64,000 nucleotides of DNA from Heterobilharzia americana (taxonomy: Eukaryota > Platyhelminthes > Trematoda > Strigeidida > Schistosomatidae), in assembly GCA_944470555.2 (NCBI GenBank), contig OX104130.1, positions 46,099,491 to 46,163,490 on the forward strand, given 5' to 3'. Shown here piece after piece: positions 12,540-24,311 of the stretch (position 1 is the first letter of the stretch; each line of letters starts with the position of its first letter). Position numbers and translations under genes: made by a program. A model generated the notes under the pieces. It worked only from the letters and a program-made list of their open reading frames with translations. It made no database searches and was not told the origin of the DNA.

Positions 12540-13050
12540 AGCCGTCAGTTGTCCTGTATGTTGATCTTTCTCTCTGGAGCAGCTACTTGGTCGTTTTGCT
12601 TTGGCTCAGCAATACTTTCAGTCTGTTTAGGCATCCTTTCATACATACGGTCAGCAATGTCAGCCAACTTGTCAATGTCCGCATCCCCGACAGCTAATAT
12701 CTGCTGGATGCATGAAGGAAGTCTCCTCAACCAAAGCTGGAAGAATAAACGGTTGTCTACGTTCCTGTCTTTCGACAGACTTTGCGTATGTTGCTCAAGT
12801 TGTGAAGGTGTCCTGTCGCCGAGGCATACGCTATTTGGTAGTCAATCAACAGCCTTCTGATCAGATAAGGAAGTAGCTTTCAGTACTTCTTGGTGTTGAC
12901 CCTCACAACAGGCTTGTTCCTCAAATGACTAGCCAGGTGGGCAGCGCAGAGAATAAGAAGATTGCTGCCGCTTCGTCCTGTATTTATACCCGCCACGAGT
13001 CGCCAAAGGTGGATTTATGCAGCTTTGATAGACATTCAGCCAAACACTGA
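12540..13050 (-). pseudogene. Gypsy gag remnant
   Basis: The minus strand encodes LPSCIQQILAV followed by ADIADRMYERMPKQ (12730-12600), typical of the gag C-terminal part of fluke gypsy elements, with further broken gag-like sequence toward 13050. No zinc knuckle was recognised. Confidence 0.6.
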
Positions 13051-13299
13051 AAGTTTATGAGGTAATTTGAGCTTTATTTTGTCCCTAAGGTTGGCGATGG
13101 TAGACAGAGGCTGCTATACTTGTTGCATTACCGTTAAGTTAAGCTCAGGGTAGGTATAGAGGAATGCATTGTGTTACTACCGTGAGCCGGTTATCGCAGG
13201 GTGCGAGATATACTTAAATGTTTGTTCGGAAGGGCCCATGAGGCTGACCGGGCCTTGGTGCAGAACTTGATGTAATTTCCCAACATTGAACAAAATGAT

Positions 13300-13790
13300 G
13301 CGAGGCAATGCCAAGGTTGGCCATAAAAATGGAAAATTGGCCTGTAGTCCTAGAACAGATGGGCTCTACCACAGACCTTAGCTCTCCGGGAGCTTTGGAA
13401 GGGATAGTGAGGAAATCGCCCCCCATGTTGCTGCCGAAATGGACAGAGAAAGTCGAAGACCTAACAGAGAACGACCGAGAACCTGCCTTCACAGAGTTGA
13501 CACAGTTTGTGTCAGCACGCGCGATTATTTCGCTAAGTGGGTCAGGATAGTTGGCAACAAGTAGTCGCCTATCAACCACTAATATGGCGTGTTCCACACA
13601 GCAGTTAGTGCCTGCTGGGAAAGTTGTCAAACCTTCATATACAGCTTGTGGTGGAAGCCACGTAGTCACAAAATGTGCCACATTCCTGAAGCTGCAAGCG
13701 GATGAGAGGTGAGCAGAGGCTAAAGAAATTGGTCTCTGTTTTTCTTGTCTTATCAGAAATCACAGATTCGTGGAATGTACAACTCATAGG
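13300..13790 (+). pseudogene. BEL/Pao gag remnant with zinc-knuckle region
   Basis: The frame at 13308-13550 encodes SPPMLLPKWTEKVEDL and FTELTQFVSARA, matching the conserved gag block that precedes the knuckles in BEL elements. From 13625, after a stop, C-G-G-S-H-V-V-T-K-C and L-C-F-S-C-L...H...E-C (to about 13775) give the cysteine/histidine pattern. A longer open frame on the opposite strand (13681 down to 13214) is a shadow. Confidence 0.72.
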
Positions 13791-14163
13791 AAGGTTGTAA
13801 AGGAACCCATCACCTTCTGCTACATAAAAAGACCCAGTGTGCCGTAAGCGAGCAACTGCGGAATTACAGTTTTGGGTGTACCAAGTCGCTTAGAGAAAGT
13901 GTGCGTTTGGGCTCACCCTCGGTAAAGTGCGGTAATAGAGAGGTTAACGGTTCCGATGCAACTTGTATCACGAAAGATATTTTGCAACTTCTGGGATTGC
14001 CAACCGACGGCACAAAGACTACCACATAGAGCGCTAGGGGAAGTAATTTGGCCAGCTCAGTCAGCAAGCCTTTGAAGTTTATTCAGTAGACGGAAACAAA
14101 TGTATGTTTATTGATAGGGCAATTGTGGTAAAAGAACTCTCGGTAGGCAGACTCAGAAGATAG

Positions 14164-14601
14164 ATGCGAAAAAGTAGTAAAAAGTGGCCGCATCTCACAG
14201 ACATGCCCTTAGCAGGGGTGGAAGGCGGGGAAGTTGTTTTGCTCGTTGGTTGTGATGTACCTGAAGCTCACTGGGCTCGTGATCTGAAGTCAGGGGGCAG
14301 GAAAGGGCTACATGCTGTGAGAACATTGCTAAGTTGGGTTGTGTTCGGTCCGATAGGCTTTCGTGAGCACAAAGAAAGGTTTGTGAGTTGTATGTCTCAG
14401 TCAGATTTGTTAACCCATCAGTTGAGGAGAATTTACGATTATGAGTTCAGTGATTTATACTCCGGAGATAAGTCGTTGTTGCTCGATGACAGCCCCGGTG
14501 AACATAGTGGAGCGAGGCACGTATTGGGGGCAATGGACATTGTATTGCCCTGGAGGACTGAGTCCAGAGCGGCGGAAGTCAGGTGTGAAGTAGCTAGGTG
14601 A
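14164..14601 (+). pseudogene. BEL/Pao protease-RT linker region
   Basis: An open stretch of 145 codons. WPHLTDMPLAGVEGG, LLVGCDVPEAHW and GRKGLHAVRTLLSWVVFGPIG are the standard block just before RT in BEL/Pao pol. LRRIYDYEFSD follows. The end overlaps the start of the RT frame by 4 nt, which marks a frameshift in the ancestral single pol frame. Confidence 0.82.
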
Positions 14602-15275
14602 CATTTAGACTGATATCCTCTAAAGGCCTGCGTGAAAGCTACATTGGTGCCATGCAGGAGACCATCAGAGGGGGATATACAGCCATAGTTCCGGGACTCC
14701 AGCCTAATTCTGACTACTGCATACGAAGGTATCCGCCACATCACACCACATTTAAACCCATGAAACCAGGGAAGGCACGAGCTGCACTGGACTATGCTGC
14801 TGAGCTGTCCGGAACTTTTTTAAATGACCTTCGCTATCAGGGACCAGACACGACAGTGGATTCGACCGGAATATTGTTTCGTTTTCGCAAAGAACCGATT
14901 GCCTTGACTGCCGACGTGGTGAAAATGTTTACGCAGGCGAAAGTCCCAGGGTTTGATAGTGGGGCTCTGCGGTTCTTACAGTGGCCAGAGAGTAATCACT
15001 CGAAGGAACCCATTGAATATCGAATGACGTCGTGCCCATTCGGTGCAGTGTCCTCACCATTTTGTGCGCATTTTGTGGTGGTCAAGACTGCCGAAACATG
15101 TACCAGCGTTTATGATAGCTATGTGGTTGAGGCAGCGCGTCATAACTTTTATGTTGGTGACTGCCTAGTGTCCTTTGCAAGCCATGGGGAGGTGAAAACA
15201 CTCGTGAAACAGCCTAGTGGTGTAATGTCACGTAGCGGTTTCAAATTAAAGAAGTGGTGGCTAATTCCGAGGTAG
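14598..15275 (+). pseudogene. BEL/Pao reverse transcriptase with mutated catalytic motif
   Basis: A 225-codon open frame covering most of the RT. Motif A region: IALTADVVKMFTQAKV keeps its Asp. Motif B region: RMTSCPFGAVSSPFCAHF. Motif C reads FYVGDCLVSF, where the usual YVDD has become YVGD (the GGT codon at about 15155-15157), so the first catalytic Asp is lost and this RT cannot be active as read. The frame ends at a stop near 15275; a further RNase H piece (RGLLSTVSALFDSLG...PAKQLLQSL, 15363-15551) continues in another frame. Confidence 0.85.
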
Positions 15276-15599
15276 TGAGAGTAGTTCTTCCGAGTCCAAG
15301 TAACATGAAGAACTCAGTTGACTCACGTGTTAGTCAGGGGCCTAGGTTTTGAATAGGACACCATGCATGATGTTTTTAAGTTCCGGTTCGAACCCGCTGA
15401 AAAACCCTCTACGAAGAGAGGACTACTATCTACCGTCTCAGCTCTTTTTGACTCACTTGGTTTGATTTCCTTAGTTTGCCTTCCAGCCAAGCAGTTGTTG
15501 CAGTCTTTGCAAACCTCATATTGGTTAGGAAACACCTCCGAGTTCCCATGACCTATCCGTGTGGATGGACTGGATGATGCTCGTGCGGAATCTTGGACA

Positions 15600-18118
15600 A
15601 ATCTCCGAAACCAAAAGTAAAAATATGGACATATAAATATAAGCGTTTTATCCTCACATTAGTAATCAGACATGGGAGAACAGGTTTACAGGCGTCATCA
15701 CATAAATATGTGTGGAAAAGTGCACAAGATTTTATGAGTTCCGAATGGTACCGAGGGTATGTCATTATACTTTATTAAAAACATCGGAAATCCCGCTGGT
15801 TTACGATACGAGCAGGGAAATATCACTTTTCCGCGTAACGGAGTGCTAAAGTGTGGATAATAATGATTATTTTCACGCAATGGATTTAACATGAGAGATA
15901 CTAGTTTACAAGCACCATCAAGTTGGTAATTCTTGAAAGCTTACAAAATGGAGTTTAGCGTTAAAAAAATTTACATATCAAGTCATTGATGTGCACAACC
16001 CGAATGAAACTTGCTGTAATTCGTTAGATGGGCATGGATTTTCATTTCCCATCACACAGATGGGTTCCACTACTAGGAGCAAAAGCGCGCTATGTTCGAA
16101 GTTTGTATTTTAACCAACCGACACTGTAAGTCCATTTGCATAGTTTGCTACTTAGTGATATAACCTCGTATCCATCAGAAAGTTCATCAATTTTCGGCTT
16201 TGCTCACCACAAATGACCAATTTTTACCATCCACGGTGTCGGTAAAGTATCCTTAGTTATTTAACCAAGGTGAGTGTCTAAAGCAATGCATTTCCAGGTC
16301 ACTGTAACAGCCAAGCTCCAATAATTTCGGCCTGTACGCGGGAAATAACCGGGCGGTATCAACTGACGTGAATCTGACTAGTTCCTGCATTCTACTGTAT
16401 AGCTTCCCAACTTCCGCGAGTGACGCACAAAGGTTGGATCAAAACATCAAATCACGGTTTGTAGTAAATCAATGGTAGTTTCGTGGTACTGTAATAGCAA
16501 CAATAAGTTACATCAAAAGCACAAAAATACCTCAACAGTGCCGTTGGGTAACTATACAGCCAAAAGGTTGTCGGGTGCAAACACGTACTACACGGTAAAA
16601 ACTGGTTAAACAAATACAACTGTTGAGTACCTGACAGTCAGTAGGAATATTCCAGACAAAAGGGATCAAAACTCTGCCTACCAGAATCAAATAAAAATAA
16701 ACGTTTCCAGTAGACAGTCTAAAGACAAACAGTCAAATCACAGTACAACCGTAAGTTGAACCAAAACACAATGTCGGGCGCAGCAAAACAACACCACGTT
16801 GTCAACAGTCCGGCGTCACATAATAGGAACGTGAAACGTCCATGACAAGTCTCTATCATACAAAGGCAAATACTGAGTGGGAAGTCAAATAAGACAGTCA
16901 AGCAAGCAAATAACATTACACCAGCTAGGGCCAAAGGTACGCCATCCATAACGAGGGTAAAAATATTCAAATAGTTGTCAATACTATCAAATGCGGTGAT
17001 CGGGAGGGATCTTCAGATCATTGTTCCGTTACAGTCACCGTGTTACGTTCAAAGGTAATATAGATTAGTTCCACCGGGAACACTAGTGTTAGTGGATGAA
17101 AATAAACGTTGAAACGGTTAATAGTCCAAATGGCAGTGGTTATATGCAGACTTCGGGTATCTTCCATATTGGTGTAAACAGAATCATTCGAGAAGTGTGT
17201 TTGATGCGTATTAAGTCTCTTATGAAAAGATCACTTGATACAGAGTACTAGAAAACGTGCAGTATGGAGTCACTGCAGGTAAATCGTGTTCCGAGCCAAT
17301 ACGCAAGTTGGCCGCCGGTTTAATCATTTCTTCGGAATATTTGTGCTACTATAACTGTTATGAAAGCTCAGAAGGTGCGTCGAGAGAAGAGCCATGACCA
17401 GTAGATGAGTTAATCGTGAAGATGGTCCGGAAAACGCGAAAGATTGGTGGCGGTCCAGCAATTATTGGCGTCGGACAGCAGGTATTGTTTCCACTAAGCA
17501 GTTATGTTCAGATTGAAATTCAGCATCAGATGTCCTCATCGGGCTGTTGCTGCAAACGTGAAAAGAAAGTATAAGCATGAACAGAAGTGGAACAGGGAAT
17601 TACAACGCATCCCAGTATGAAGGAAAGAGAAGTTCCTGTTCTGTGCTTTCCGTATCATCTGACTACCTGTCGCCGATACTCTTGTAACACATAGTATCAT
17701 AAGATTTATTTTAAATGGACTTCTTTTCCTTTTGCTAATGTTAAAGTTTCTTGCAGGAGCCTATGACCACTGCACGCTCGCCTAGTATTGTAGAGCGGAG
17801 GTATGTGGGTACCTGGTCGGCAAGACATAACTAGAGTGAGATAAAAGTCAGAAATATGAGTCCTGGTGATGGTGGGCTGAATTTATTTACTTGGGATGAG
17901 GAGTAAAAGATTTATTTCCCACGGTTCAGATTGAATAGGTGTTAAGCCGAGATATCAGTAAGGTTACGAAGAAACGGAGGTTACATCAGGGTTGCTACGG
18001 AGTTCACCGTCGCAAATCGCATCACACCCCGCTTCCTGTCAACTGGAGGTCAGCTGTTTTACTAGATTTTGTCTTAACCTATGCGCTTAATTTTCGGCAA
18101 TGTATACTTTTTTCATTG
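15600..18118. other. Unclassified stretch
   Basis: No coherent coding frame, splice-bounded exon or repeat match was seen. Base composition is less AT-rich than the flanks (many CAGT/CGGT words), so transposon UTR or LTR sequence is possible but unproven. Confidence 0.3.
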
Positions 18119-19260
18119 CTACGTTAGTCTCCCGTGGGTCTGGGTACCAGTAGCATCATCGTATATGGCATCACCACTTGTGATTTGGTCGTCAACGAAT
18201 TGGTGAGAATCGTCAGGTAGAAGGAGTTCACCGAGTAATTGTTGAAACTGGCCGAAAGATCGACATGCCCATGTAGGAGCGGGGAGTTTGTTCCACAGCA
18301 TACTGTATTGCGCTGTGAAAAACCTACGTAAAAGTTTTGAGCGATACTTATTCATTGGAATGGTGTTTTGCCATTATACAAACTACATGCCGGTGCTGAC
18401 CTAAAAGTAATGGTGTTTACCTGGTTCTACGTCTCTACCTTCTTCCGCTCCGTGGAAGATTACAGACTTGTCAGGGATCTCCACTTTGTCTTTGCCCTAC
18501 GGAGTGATGATAGCTGGCTCGATGACCGTTATTGGCTTCTTGACGTGCCGTCCAGACAAAGTTACTTGTCATTTCTCAGAGTCGGGTATGCAAGGTTTAC
18601 TAAAACCTAGTCCAGTGACTTTGACGCTGAGAGCCTCAGAACGGACTTGCATCCCATCCTGTTTAGTTCTTGTCAACGACTGGGTCGCCAAACTGGGAAT
18701 GACCTACGGTCTGCATGGTTCCACTGTTGGCATCCAGAGTTGCCCACTCTTGTTTCTTTCATATGAAGAAGACCTAGTCTTACGGTCAGCAGTTTTCTGT
18801 CTTGGTCTGCCAGCTCTGGGGATGCGAGAACCAGAAGGTACTCGCTTCACCCTGTTTGGTGTATTTTTTTCCAAGTAGCTGTCAGCAAACCTAGTAGGTT
18901 GTCTACGCATTTGACTTACAGCTCGTTGTGGGATATTCCTGAAATTTTGCGCAGCAGCCAGTGTCGGTGGACGCTGTGTCGTTGTTACTACCAGTCATCG
19001 TACTTGGAAGTGCTTTTACTTTTTCTACCGGAGTGCGAGAGTAGCACAATGTATAAAGCTAGACACTTCCTGCGATGCTGTTCCGCTTGTATACTGGGGG
19101 TGTGAAGCTTGTATATTTGGCCTGGAACCAACTCTCACATTCACTATACTGCGTAACAGAGGCCACTGTGAAGTGGCGCCCAACTCTACCACAAATATTT
19201 TTACGACACTTTTGGTTCACCATGTAGTAAAAGCTACAGAAATTCATCCAGTAAAGGTTA
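18119..19260 (-). mobile_element. Possible retroelement remnant, minus strand
   Basis: The minus strand holds several adjoining short frames. The last (18355 down to 18119) contains LLRRFFTAQYSMLWNKLPAP followed by SFGQFQQLL, similar to the RRFF...WN-LP...F...L tail that ends many CR1- and RTE-like LINE proteins. Upstream frames (18910-18370) are rich in Arg/Lys and Pro, and a CGRVGRHF word lies near 19195. The combination suggests a mobile element, but no catalytic motif was found and the class is uncertain. Confidence 0.35.
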
Positions 19261-21335
19261 CTGATCCACTTTAATCGAATAATATTCTGATTACTGCAAA
19301 TATACAGCAGCCGTTGATGTGTAAATACAAAAACTCCTCGAATCTAGCTGAACGTGAAAAGTCACTCCCCCTTTCCCACCTGCAGACGACACTGAGTTTC
19401 GGAAGATTGTTCATAGTAATGCAGATAGCTTACCACTCCAGACTGACTGAAGGGAAGTGGCCCGGTGGTCAGAATGCTGAAGCATGGAAATCAGCCCTGG
19501 CAAAAGTGCGGTGATGCACGTCGTTCAAGAGTCTTACTAACCCAACTCATTAGACGGATCACTATCGTCTCTCGTTAGGGAACAAAAGGATATACCGATT
19601 GTTATCAACCACAGCTTAGAAACAATGGAACAGTATAACGCAGCGGCGATCAAAGTATTCCGCATGCCTTAGTCACTATATAAGGCTTTCTAACTCTTCG
19701 CCATCAAAGAAACACTTGGGATACTGCTTCGTGCTTGCGTAAAATGATGTCGCGAAATAGCACACGGCGAGCCACTGCTTGCCACATACAGGTTTATAAG
19801 TAATTCCGGAGTTGGTAATGTTACTGACACGAATTTCCCACCTCTCCTACGGAGAGCACTTTGGAAGTCTGCATCTTCTTCCATTGTTGTGAGAAAAAGT
19901 CATATATTAAGGCATAGTTATTCGGATAACGGTTTGGGCGCGGATCTCTACAATCCGCTGACTCCTCCGAAGGAGTGATTATTTAAACCATCGAAAAAGG
20001 ATTCAAAGGCCATGGTCGGACAAACCGCTAGTGGAAATAATATCCTCTTACGGGGTTTTCAGTGGCTGGAATACGTTACAAGAACTTGTGAACACCTCCA
20101 AATAGAAACCGACAGGTTATTTGGAGTACCGTCCTTAGGACTGAAGAATTCAGTTAAGGGTTTAAAATCCCTGCCAAACATGCTACAGCATATAGGGTCG
20201 CTTAAAATTAGAAGATCTATCTGACAACCGGTGATGTCACACTAAGTATGCTTACCAAAAGCATTTGTGAATCGAAACTCATATTTCAAACCTATACTCT
20301 TACGTAGCATAAGATGCTATTATTTATTCAGTTGATGGGTGCTTTATGAGACAATCTGAATACATTTTGACTGTCATCACTTGCCTAATAAATAGTACAC
20401 ATGAAAAGTTTATGTTATTTAGAGTGTTTGTTTGAATCAATTAAGACGACAGAAACATCTAAAGGCGGGTTTATTTCAGATTACCTTGTGTACGTGACAT
20501 TTCAGTAATCGAGAGCGTGGTTGCAGTTGAGAGAGTCTCGCATTTGTTGGACTTTCATTTCACCCTACGATTTGTTATTTTTTAGTGTATGGTTAAAAAG
20601 CCAGGCAATACTCATCAGATAATAGTAGTGATCACTCAGTTTGGGTTAGCTGCATATGATAGCAGTTTTTGTTCTCTAGATTCGCCAACGTTTTTTGTCG
20701 CTCAACTGAAGGCATTATTGTGCTTTGGACATTTCCGGTGCTGTAACAAACCCTTCATAGCTTACTTTCGACTTCAGATGGATTCGCCACTTAGACTGAG
20801 TGGTAGGAATTGAACTATCTATTCCTCAACCAATCTCTCACCATCATCGTTAAGCAGCTGGATGATCACCAAAATATGTGCCACAGGCGCACCTTTATAT
20901 TTTATAGTGATAATTGGGATATTCCTTCAGTTTAATTTGACTTTGTTTTATGTATGGAATCATGGGTTGACATTCCTTGGTAATAGGTTTCCCACTGATC
21001 GCACTGCTTGTACTGATAAGTTATTCCTTGAAGAAATGTTCAGATGCATTCTAATACAGTATGCTAGCAAGTGATAATATTCTCAATTAGTCTTTTGAGG
21101 GTGAAAATTAGAAACGTTTTATCACTGTACTTTCAAGTACATACTGCTCTCCATACTGCCTGTTAATGATGAAAATCTCTCTGCAGCATCACTGACACAG
21201 TCACGGTATGTCGGCTAAATGGAGCTTGATAACTCATAAACCCAAAGCGTATTCTTACAGTAATGAGGCTAGCAATGGGATCCTTGGAGTTTTCGCCTAT
21301 TTAGTACTCAGCTGGATGCGCCCGCCTTACATTAA
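19261..21335. other. Unclassified stretch
   Basis: Nothing firm. A 70-codon plus-strand open frame (20012-20224) and a 74-codon one (20589-20813) resemble no known family and lack supporting splice sites. A GTGGCCCGGTGG word at about 19457 resembles a tRNA box A but has no matching box B. Confidence 0.3.
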
Positions 21336-21339
21336 GGGG

Positions 21340-21410
21340 TGTTCTCACTAAGTCTCGAGCCGATCACTTAGAACGTCAGACCGTTACCCACTAGGTCACC
21401 GAATCATGAT
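21340..21410 (-). repeat. tRNA-derived SINE relic
   Basis: On the minus strand, GTGACCTAGTGGGTAACG (box A match TGACCTAGTGG, near 21405) is followed about 40 nt later by GGCTCGAGACT (box B-like, near 21355). Same general type as the tRNA-like relics at 42505 and 48478. Confidence 0.55.
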
Positions 21411-21719
21411 AGCTACTTATGCGATAGGTATGGTTCGTATATTTTTGATTGTATTATCATCGTTGATTAGATTGTACTGGTTTGCAGTAAAGCAATTTTG
21501 GATTGTGCATGCAATTCTCTTTAGTATGCAGGAGACACAATTACAGTAGTGCTGCATATAAGATCAAATAAAAGCAACAAATTCGCAGTATGAGTTGAGT
21601 TTGTTGAAAGCGACTTCGTGTAACCGTACTTCATAAGCTACATTGTCCTTCAGTCTAAGCTTGATCCTAAACTGTTGAGGCTCAAAAGGTAACTAGTAAG
21701 CTAGACGAAAGACTTTCTA

Positions 21720-22330
21720 ATTGCAAGCATACAAACAAAATCAACGTAGAACCTCACACATAGGTGCTTCGGTTCAGGTTACCACACTTCATAGTTGTAA
21801 ACAAAAAACAAGTGGATAGAAAAGACGTATCAAAGGAGACAAAGGTGTGTGAGAGGAGAGGTAATTTTAGAACTGAAGTTAGTCATAAACTTCAAGCTTT
21901 AGGAGACACCAAAGGATGAATGCATCCGTTCCATTGCAATCGATTTTTACACATTTTACGAAGAGTCCCAACGACTGAATCCTTTCGTCTGGGATACCTT
22001 GACCAGACAGTATACATCCCTGCATAGCTTAAAGCAACAGGATTATTGTTTTTGTATTATTGGGGCACAAATATGGTGCAGCAAGGGCACTAAGAAATAT
22101 GCCGCCGTGTAGAAATTCATGCGCAGGTTCTTCGTCTTGCCACCCTGAACCCTCTCCCAACCTAGTCCAACCCCCCAACATGGCATGTTGAGGTGGGTGT
22201 GACGGCATGCACCGTAGATATCCAGTTCACAGCTGCTGAGGGTTCACAACCTGTCGACTGACGTGAATTTCTTGCCTAGCACTCCTCACTTGACCTCAAC
22301 GTCACTCACGTGATGATTTTACCGGACGAG
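21720..22330 (+). mobile_element. RTE family A LINE, 5'-UTR fragment
   Basis: The stretch starts with the leader seen in other copies (AACCTCACACATAGGTGC, then GGTTACCACACTTCATAG) and continues through the same non-coding blocks as 25100-25350 and 43540-44050, including CAACCTAGTCCAACC and GAGGGTTCACAACCTG. No coding part follows in this orientation; instead, an opposite-strand endonuclease fragment begins at 22420. Confidence 0.65.
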
Positions 22331-22419
22331 AGAAATTCTGTGAAGATTAGTGCAGAATCTGCTGTGTGGGGTCTTCTCACACCTATTAGTTTGGATGACG
22401 TTGGGGGAATCCAGTAACA

Positions 22420-23140
22420 CTAGCTAACCTTCGGCTGTAGGTTTCCAACCGTCTTCACCACTGTTTCTGCAACAGACCTAATATCACTTCTGATTTGCCT
22501 ATGATGAACGTAGCGGTCACGAAAAGATAAATGCTTACCTGTTTCCTCCTCATGTGTGTACTTCAGGTTTCCATTTTCCTGGCGTGCATAGCCAGGCCTT
22601 ACTGTCGTCTGTTTACTGCGACCAGTAAACCACATACAAACACTAGTCCGTGCTTGCACGTGATCTAAGTCCAAACACGCCCTCCAAAAGTGGGAATCCT
22701 CCACCGATCACCAACTACAAGTTATAGCAGTGTGATGTGTCTGTTTCTATAGTCGGTATGATCTCGGTAAACACCATATGAGACTTCCACCTCATCCTTG
22801 AAGTTAGTTCTGGCCTGAATAAGATTGTGACCAAAAATCGCTGCTGTCTGTTTGCTGGTATGGGATTTTGTAGATACTTCCAAGATACCTTTTCGAATGC
22901 CAGCTTCCCGACTTGGACATCAAAATCACCTGCTGTGATGGCAGTATCTAAACATCTTGCTTCCTGCGGTAAAATAACCAGCTTTTGGCCGAATTCCTCC
23001 CTTGTAGTTTCCAGACTGTAGTCGGTGGGCGAAGATTATTTGTAACCGTCGGGTAGTCTTTTGACTCTTCCTAGTTATTACAGTTCCATTCAGTCGAACA
23101 GCGCATAGATAGCTGTTGAATGGCATCAAATGGAGAAGTG
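22420..23140 (-). pseudogene. RTE family A endonuclease fragment
   Basis: The minus strand from 23129 encodes LCAVRLNGTVITRKSQKTT, the centre of the LINE endonuclease domain. After a frame change the frame from 22704 encodes EDSHFWRACLDLDHV (the S-D-H-type block has decayed to LDHV). It is out of line with the plus-strand 5'-UTR piece just upstream, so this is a rearranged or nested pair of copies. Confidence 0.7.
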
Positions 23141-23800
23141 CATTTTGCTCTATAAATCAGTGGTATACATACACCGGCGAATCCGCGAGAGCCAGCCATA
23201 GGCTTTCGGGATATTCTCAAGAGGAATGTTCACTGCAATGTCCAGATGCAGGTTAATTCAACAATCACACTTGGGTCCTGTTTACTTACCTCAGGAGCAC
23301 AGGATGCATTCGTGGCTTGATAACCGTCTAATGGAAGCTAAATAAGATGCTTCCATGCTTTTGCATTCATGTACTCTAAAAGGTTCTCATTTATGGTTAA
23401 TACAGGAGTAAAATTTGGACACGGGTAAATCGTAATTCCAACTTAGTTTGTTTATTAGAAATGTCACAGTGAAGCAGTATCATTTACTGCATAACGTTCC
23501 GGCCATAACTTATTATCCCTTTTCATGTAAAGTGTTTCGTTTATCGTGTCCGGCATTCACTAACTATTAAGTGCTGATTCGTGAGCTTACACTTATAACG
23601 GCATAAGTATATTTCAGTTGTAGGTTATCCGAACTTTTGTATATGCAACACAGGATCGCTGAGGTTCCAACTTCTGTTATGGAACGAAAAAGTAAAGGAA
23701 ACGCACTCAGCCACCTTTTGCACATCCGTGCAGTAGGCAATGAGCCACACCAACTGGATGAAGTCTAGTAATGCTACCTGGCTGCCCAAACCGTAGTAGG
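23141..23800. other. Unclassified stretch
   Basis: No gene or element recognised. A 76-codon minus-strand open frame (23855-23625) overlaps the tRNA-like relic and is not credible. Confidence 0.3.
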
Positions 23801-23870
23801 TGGAGCGGGGCTTGAATTCACCACCCAAGGCTTGATAATTTTCTCCATAAACCACTGGGCCACAGCTCCA
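23801..23870 (-). repeat. tRNA-derived SINE relic (tRNA-like, 70 nt)
   Basis: On the minus strand the sequence begins GGAGCTGTGGCCCAGTGG, with a perfect box A (TGGCCCAGTGG), and ends CAAGCCCCGCTCCA. The terminal segments GGAGCTG and CCGCTCC pair at 6 of 7 positions, like an acceptor stem. Box B is weakened (GAATTCAAGCC). It is more likely a SINE head or pseudogene than a working tRNA, given the abundance of such sequences in schistosomes and the degraded T arm. Confidence 0.55.
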
Positions 23871-24285
23871 CTTCTGTTATGAAAAATTAATTTGCAGGCT
23901 TTTCATTTGGGTGTTTGGATAGCAGATCAAGAATAAGCATGTCATAAGTGTGGTTAGTTCTCTCAACTAAAAATCATAAGTTGTATGTATTATTTAAAGA
24001 AATCCAAACGGTAATGAATAAAAAGACTGACTTTTCGTTACTTGTCGTTCAGTGAATTAAAGCAAAAAATGAATCACAAAATAATGACGGTTTACTCTTT
24101 GAGTTGTGAATGCAATGACTTTATACCAATATATGTAATACTGTTTTTATGCCTGCAATGGGGTTCATGCACGAAGCCATTTGTTCGCAGTATTTCTCAC
24201 TGAGTATTATTTGTTACTTGTTTTTTGTAACTTAAACTAATTGACCTAAACTTTATTGCAAATGTTAATATACATCACGGAACAA

Positions 24286-24311
24286 TTTTTTTATCAGATA
24301 AGTCAAACTAT
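24286..24311 (+). promoter_or_regulatory. Candidate splice acceptor just upstream of the phosphoglycerate mutase start
   Basis: A T-rich tract (ATTTTTTTAT) followed by CAG (AG at 24296-24297) lies 14 nt before the ATG. Such a site could accept a 5'-UTR exon or the schistosome spliced leader, which is known to be added in trans to a subset of mRNAs. The position is suggestive; which of the two, or neither, cannot be told from sequence. Confidence 0.4.

Larger units (their letters stand above)
9700..13050 (-). mobile_element. Ty3/Gypsy-type LTR retrotransposon, decayed
   Basis: Reading the minus strand from 13050 down gives the domain order gag C-terminus, protease, reverse transcriptase, RNase H, integrase and a basic C-terminal tail, which is the Ty3/Gypsy order (integrase last). 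Every domain is interrupted by stops or frameshifts, so no polyprotein can be made. Similar elements in flukes include the CsRn1/Boudicca lineage; assignment below Ty3/Gypsy is not attempted. No LTR pair could be seen: sequence beyond 9700 does not obviously match anything near 13050. The 5' side lies about 250 bp from a divergent BEL/Pao element. Confidence 0.88.
13290..15600 (+). mobile_element. BEL/Pao-type LTR retrotransposon, decayed and 3'-truncated
   Basis: On the plus strand, in order: a gag piece, two cysteine/histidine clusters of a BEL-type gag, the protease-to-RT linker, RT, and the start of RNase H. The RT and linker words (for example VPEAHWARD, GGRKGLHAVRT, FRKEPIALTADV, YRMTSCPFGAVSSP) are diagnostic for BEL/Pao. 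Frames change at least five times. Coding similarity fades near 15600, where the C-terminal half (rest of RNase H and integrase) is missing. No LTRs were recognised. A BEL/Pao element is known in Schistosoma; exact family not assigned. Confidence 0.87.

Noticed and set aside
13214..13681. 155-codon minus-strand open frame
   Set aside because: It is the antisense shadow of the BEL gag, whose conserved words are on the plus strand.
19440..19515. tRNA-like SINE on the plus strand (GTGGCCCGGTGG)
   Set aside because: A box A-like word is present but no box B at the right distance.
23801..23870. A functional tRNA gene
   Set aside because: Box B is mutated, the anticodon arm is unclear, and similar tRNA-like repeats occur at least four more times in the window.
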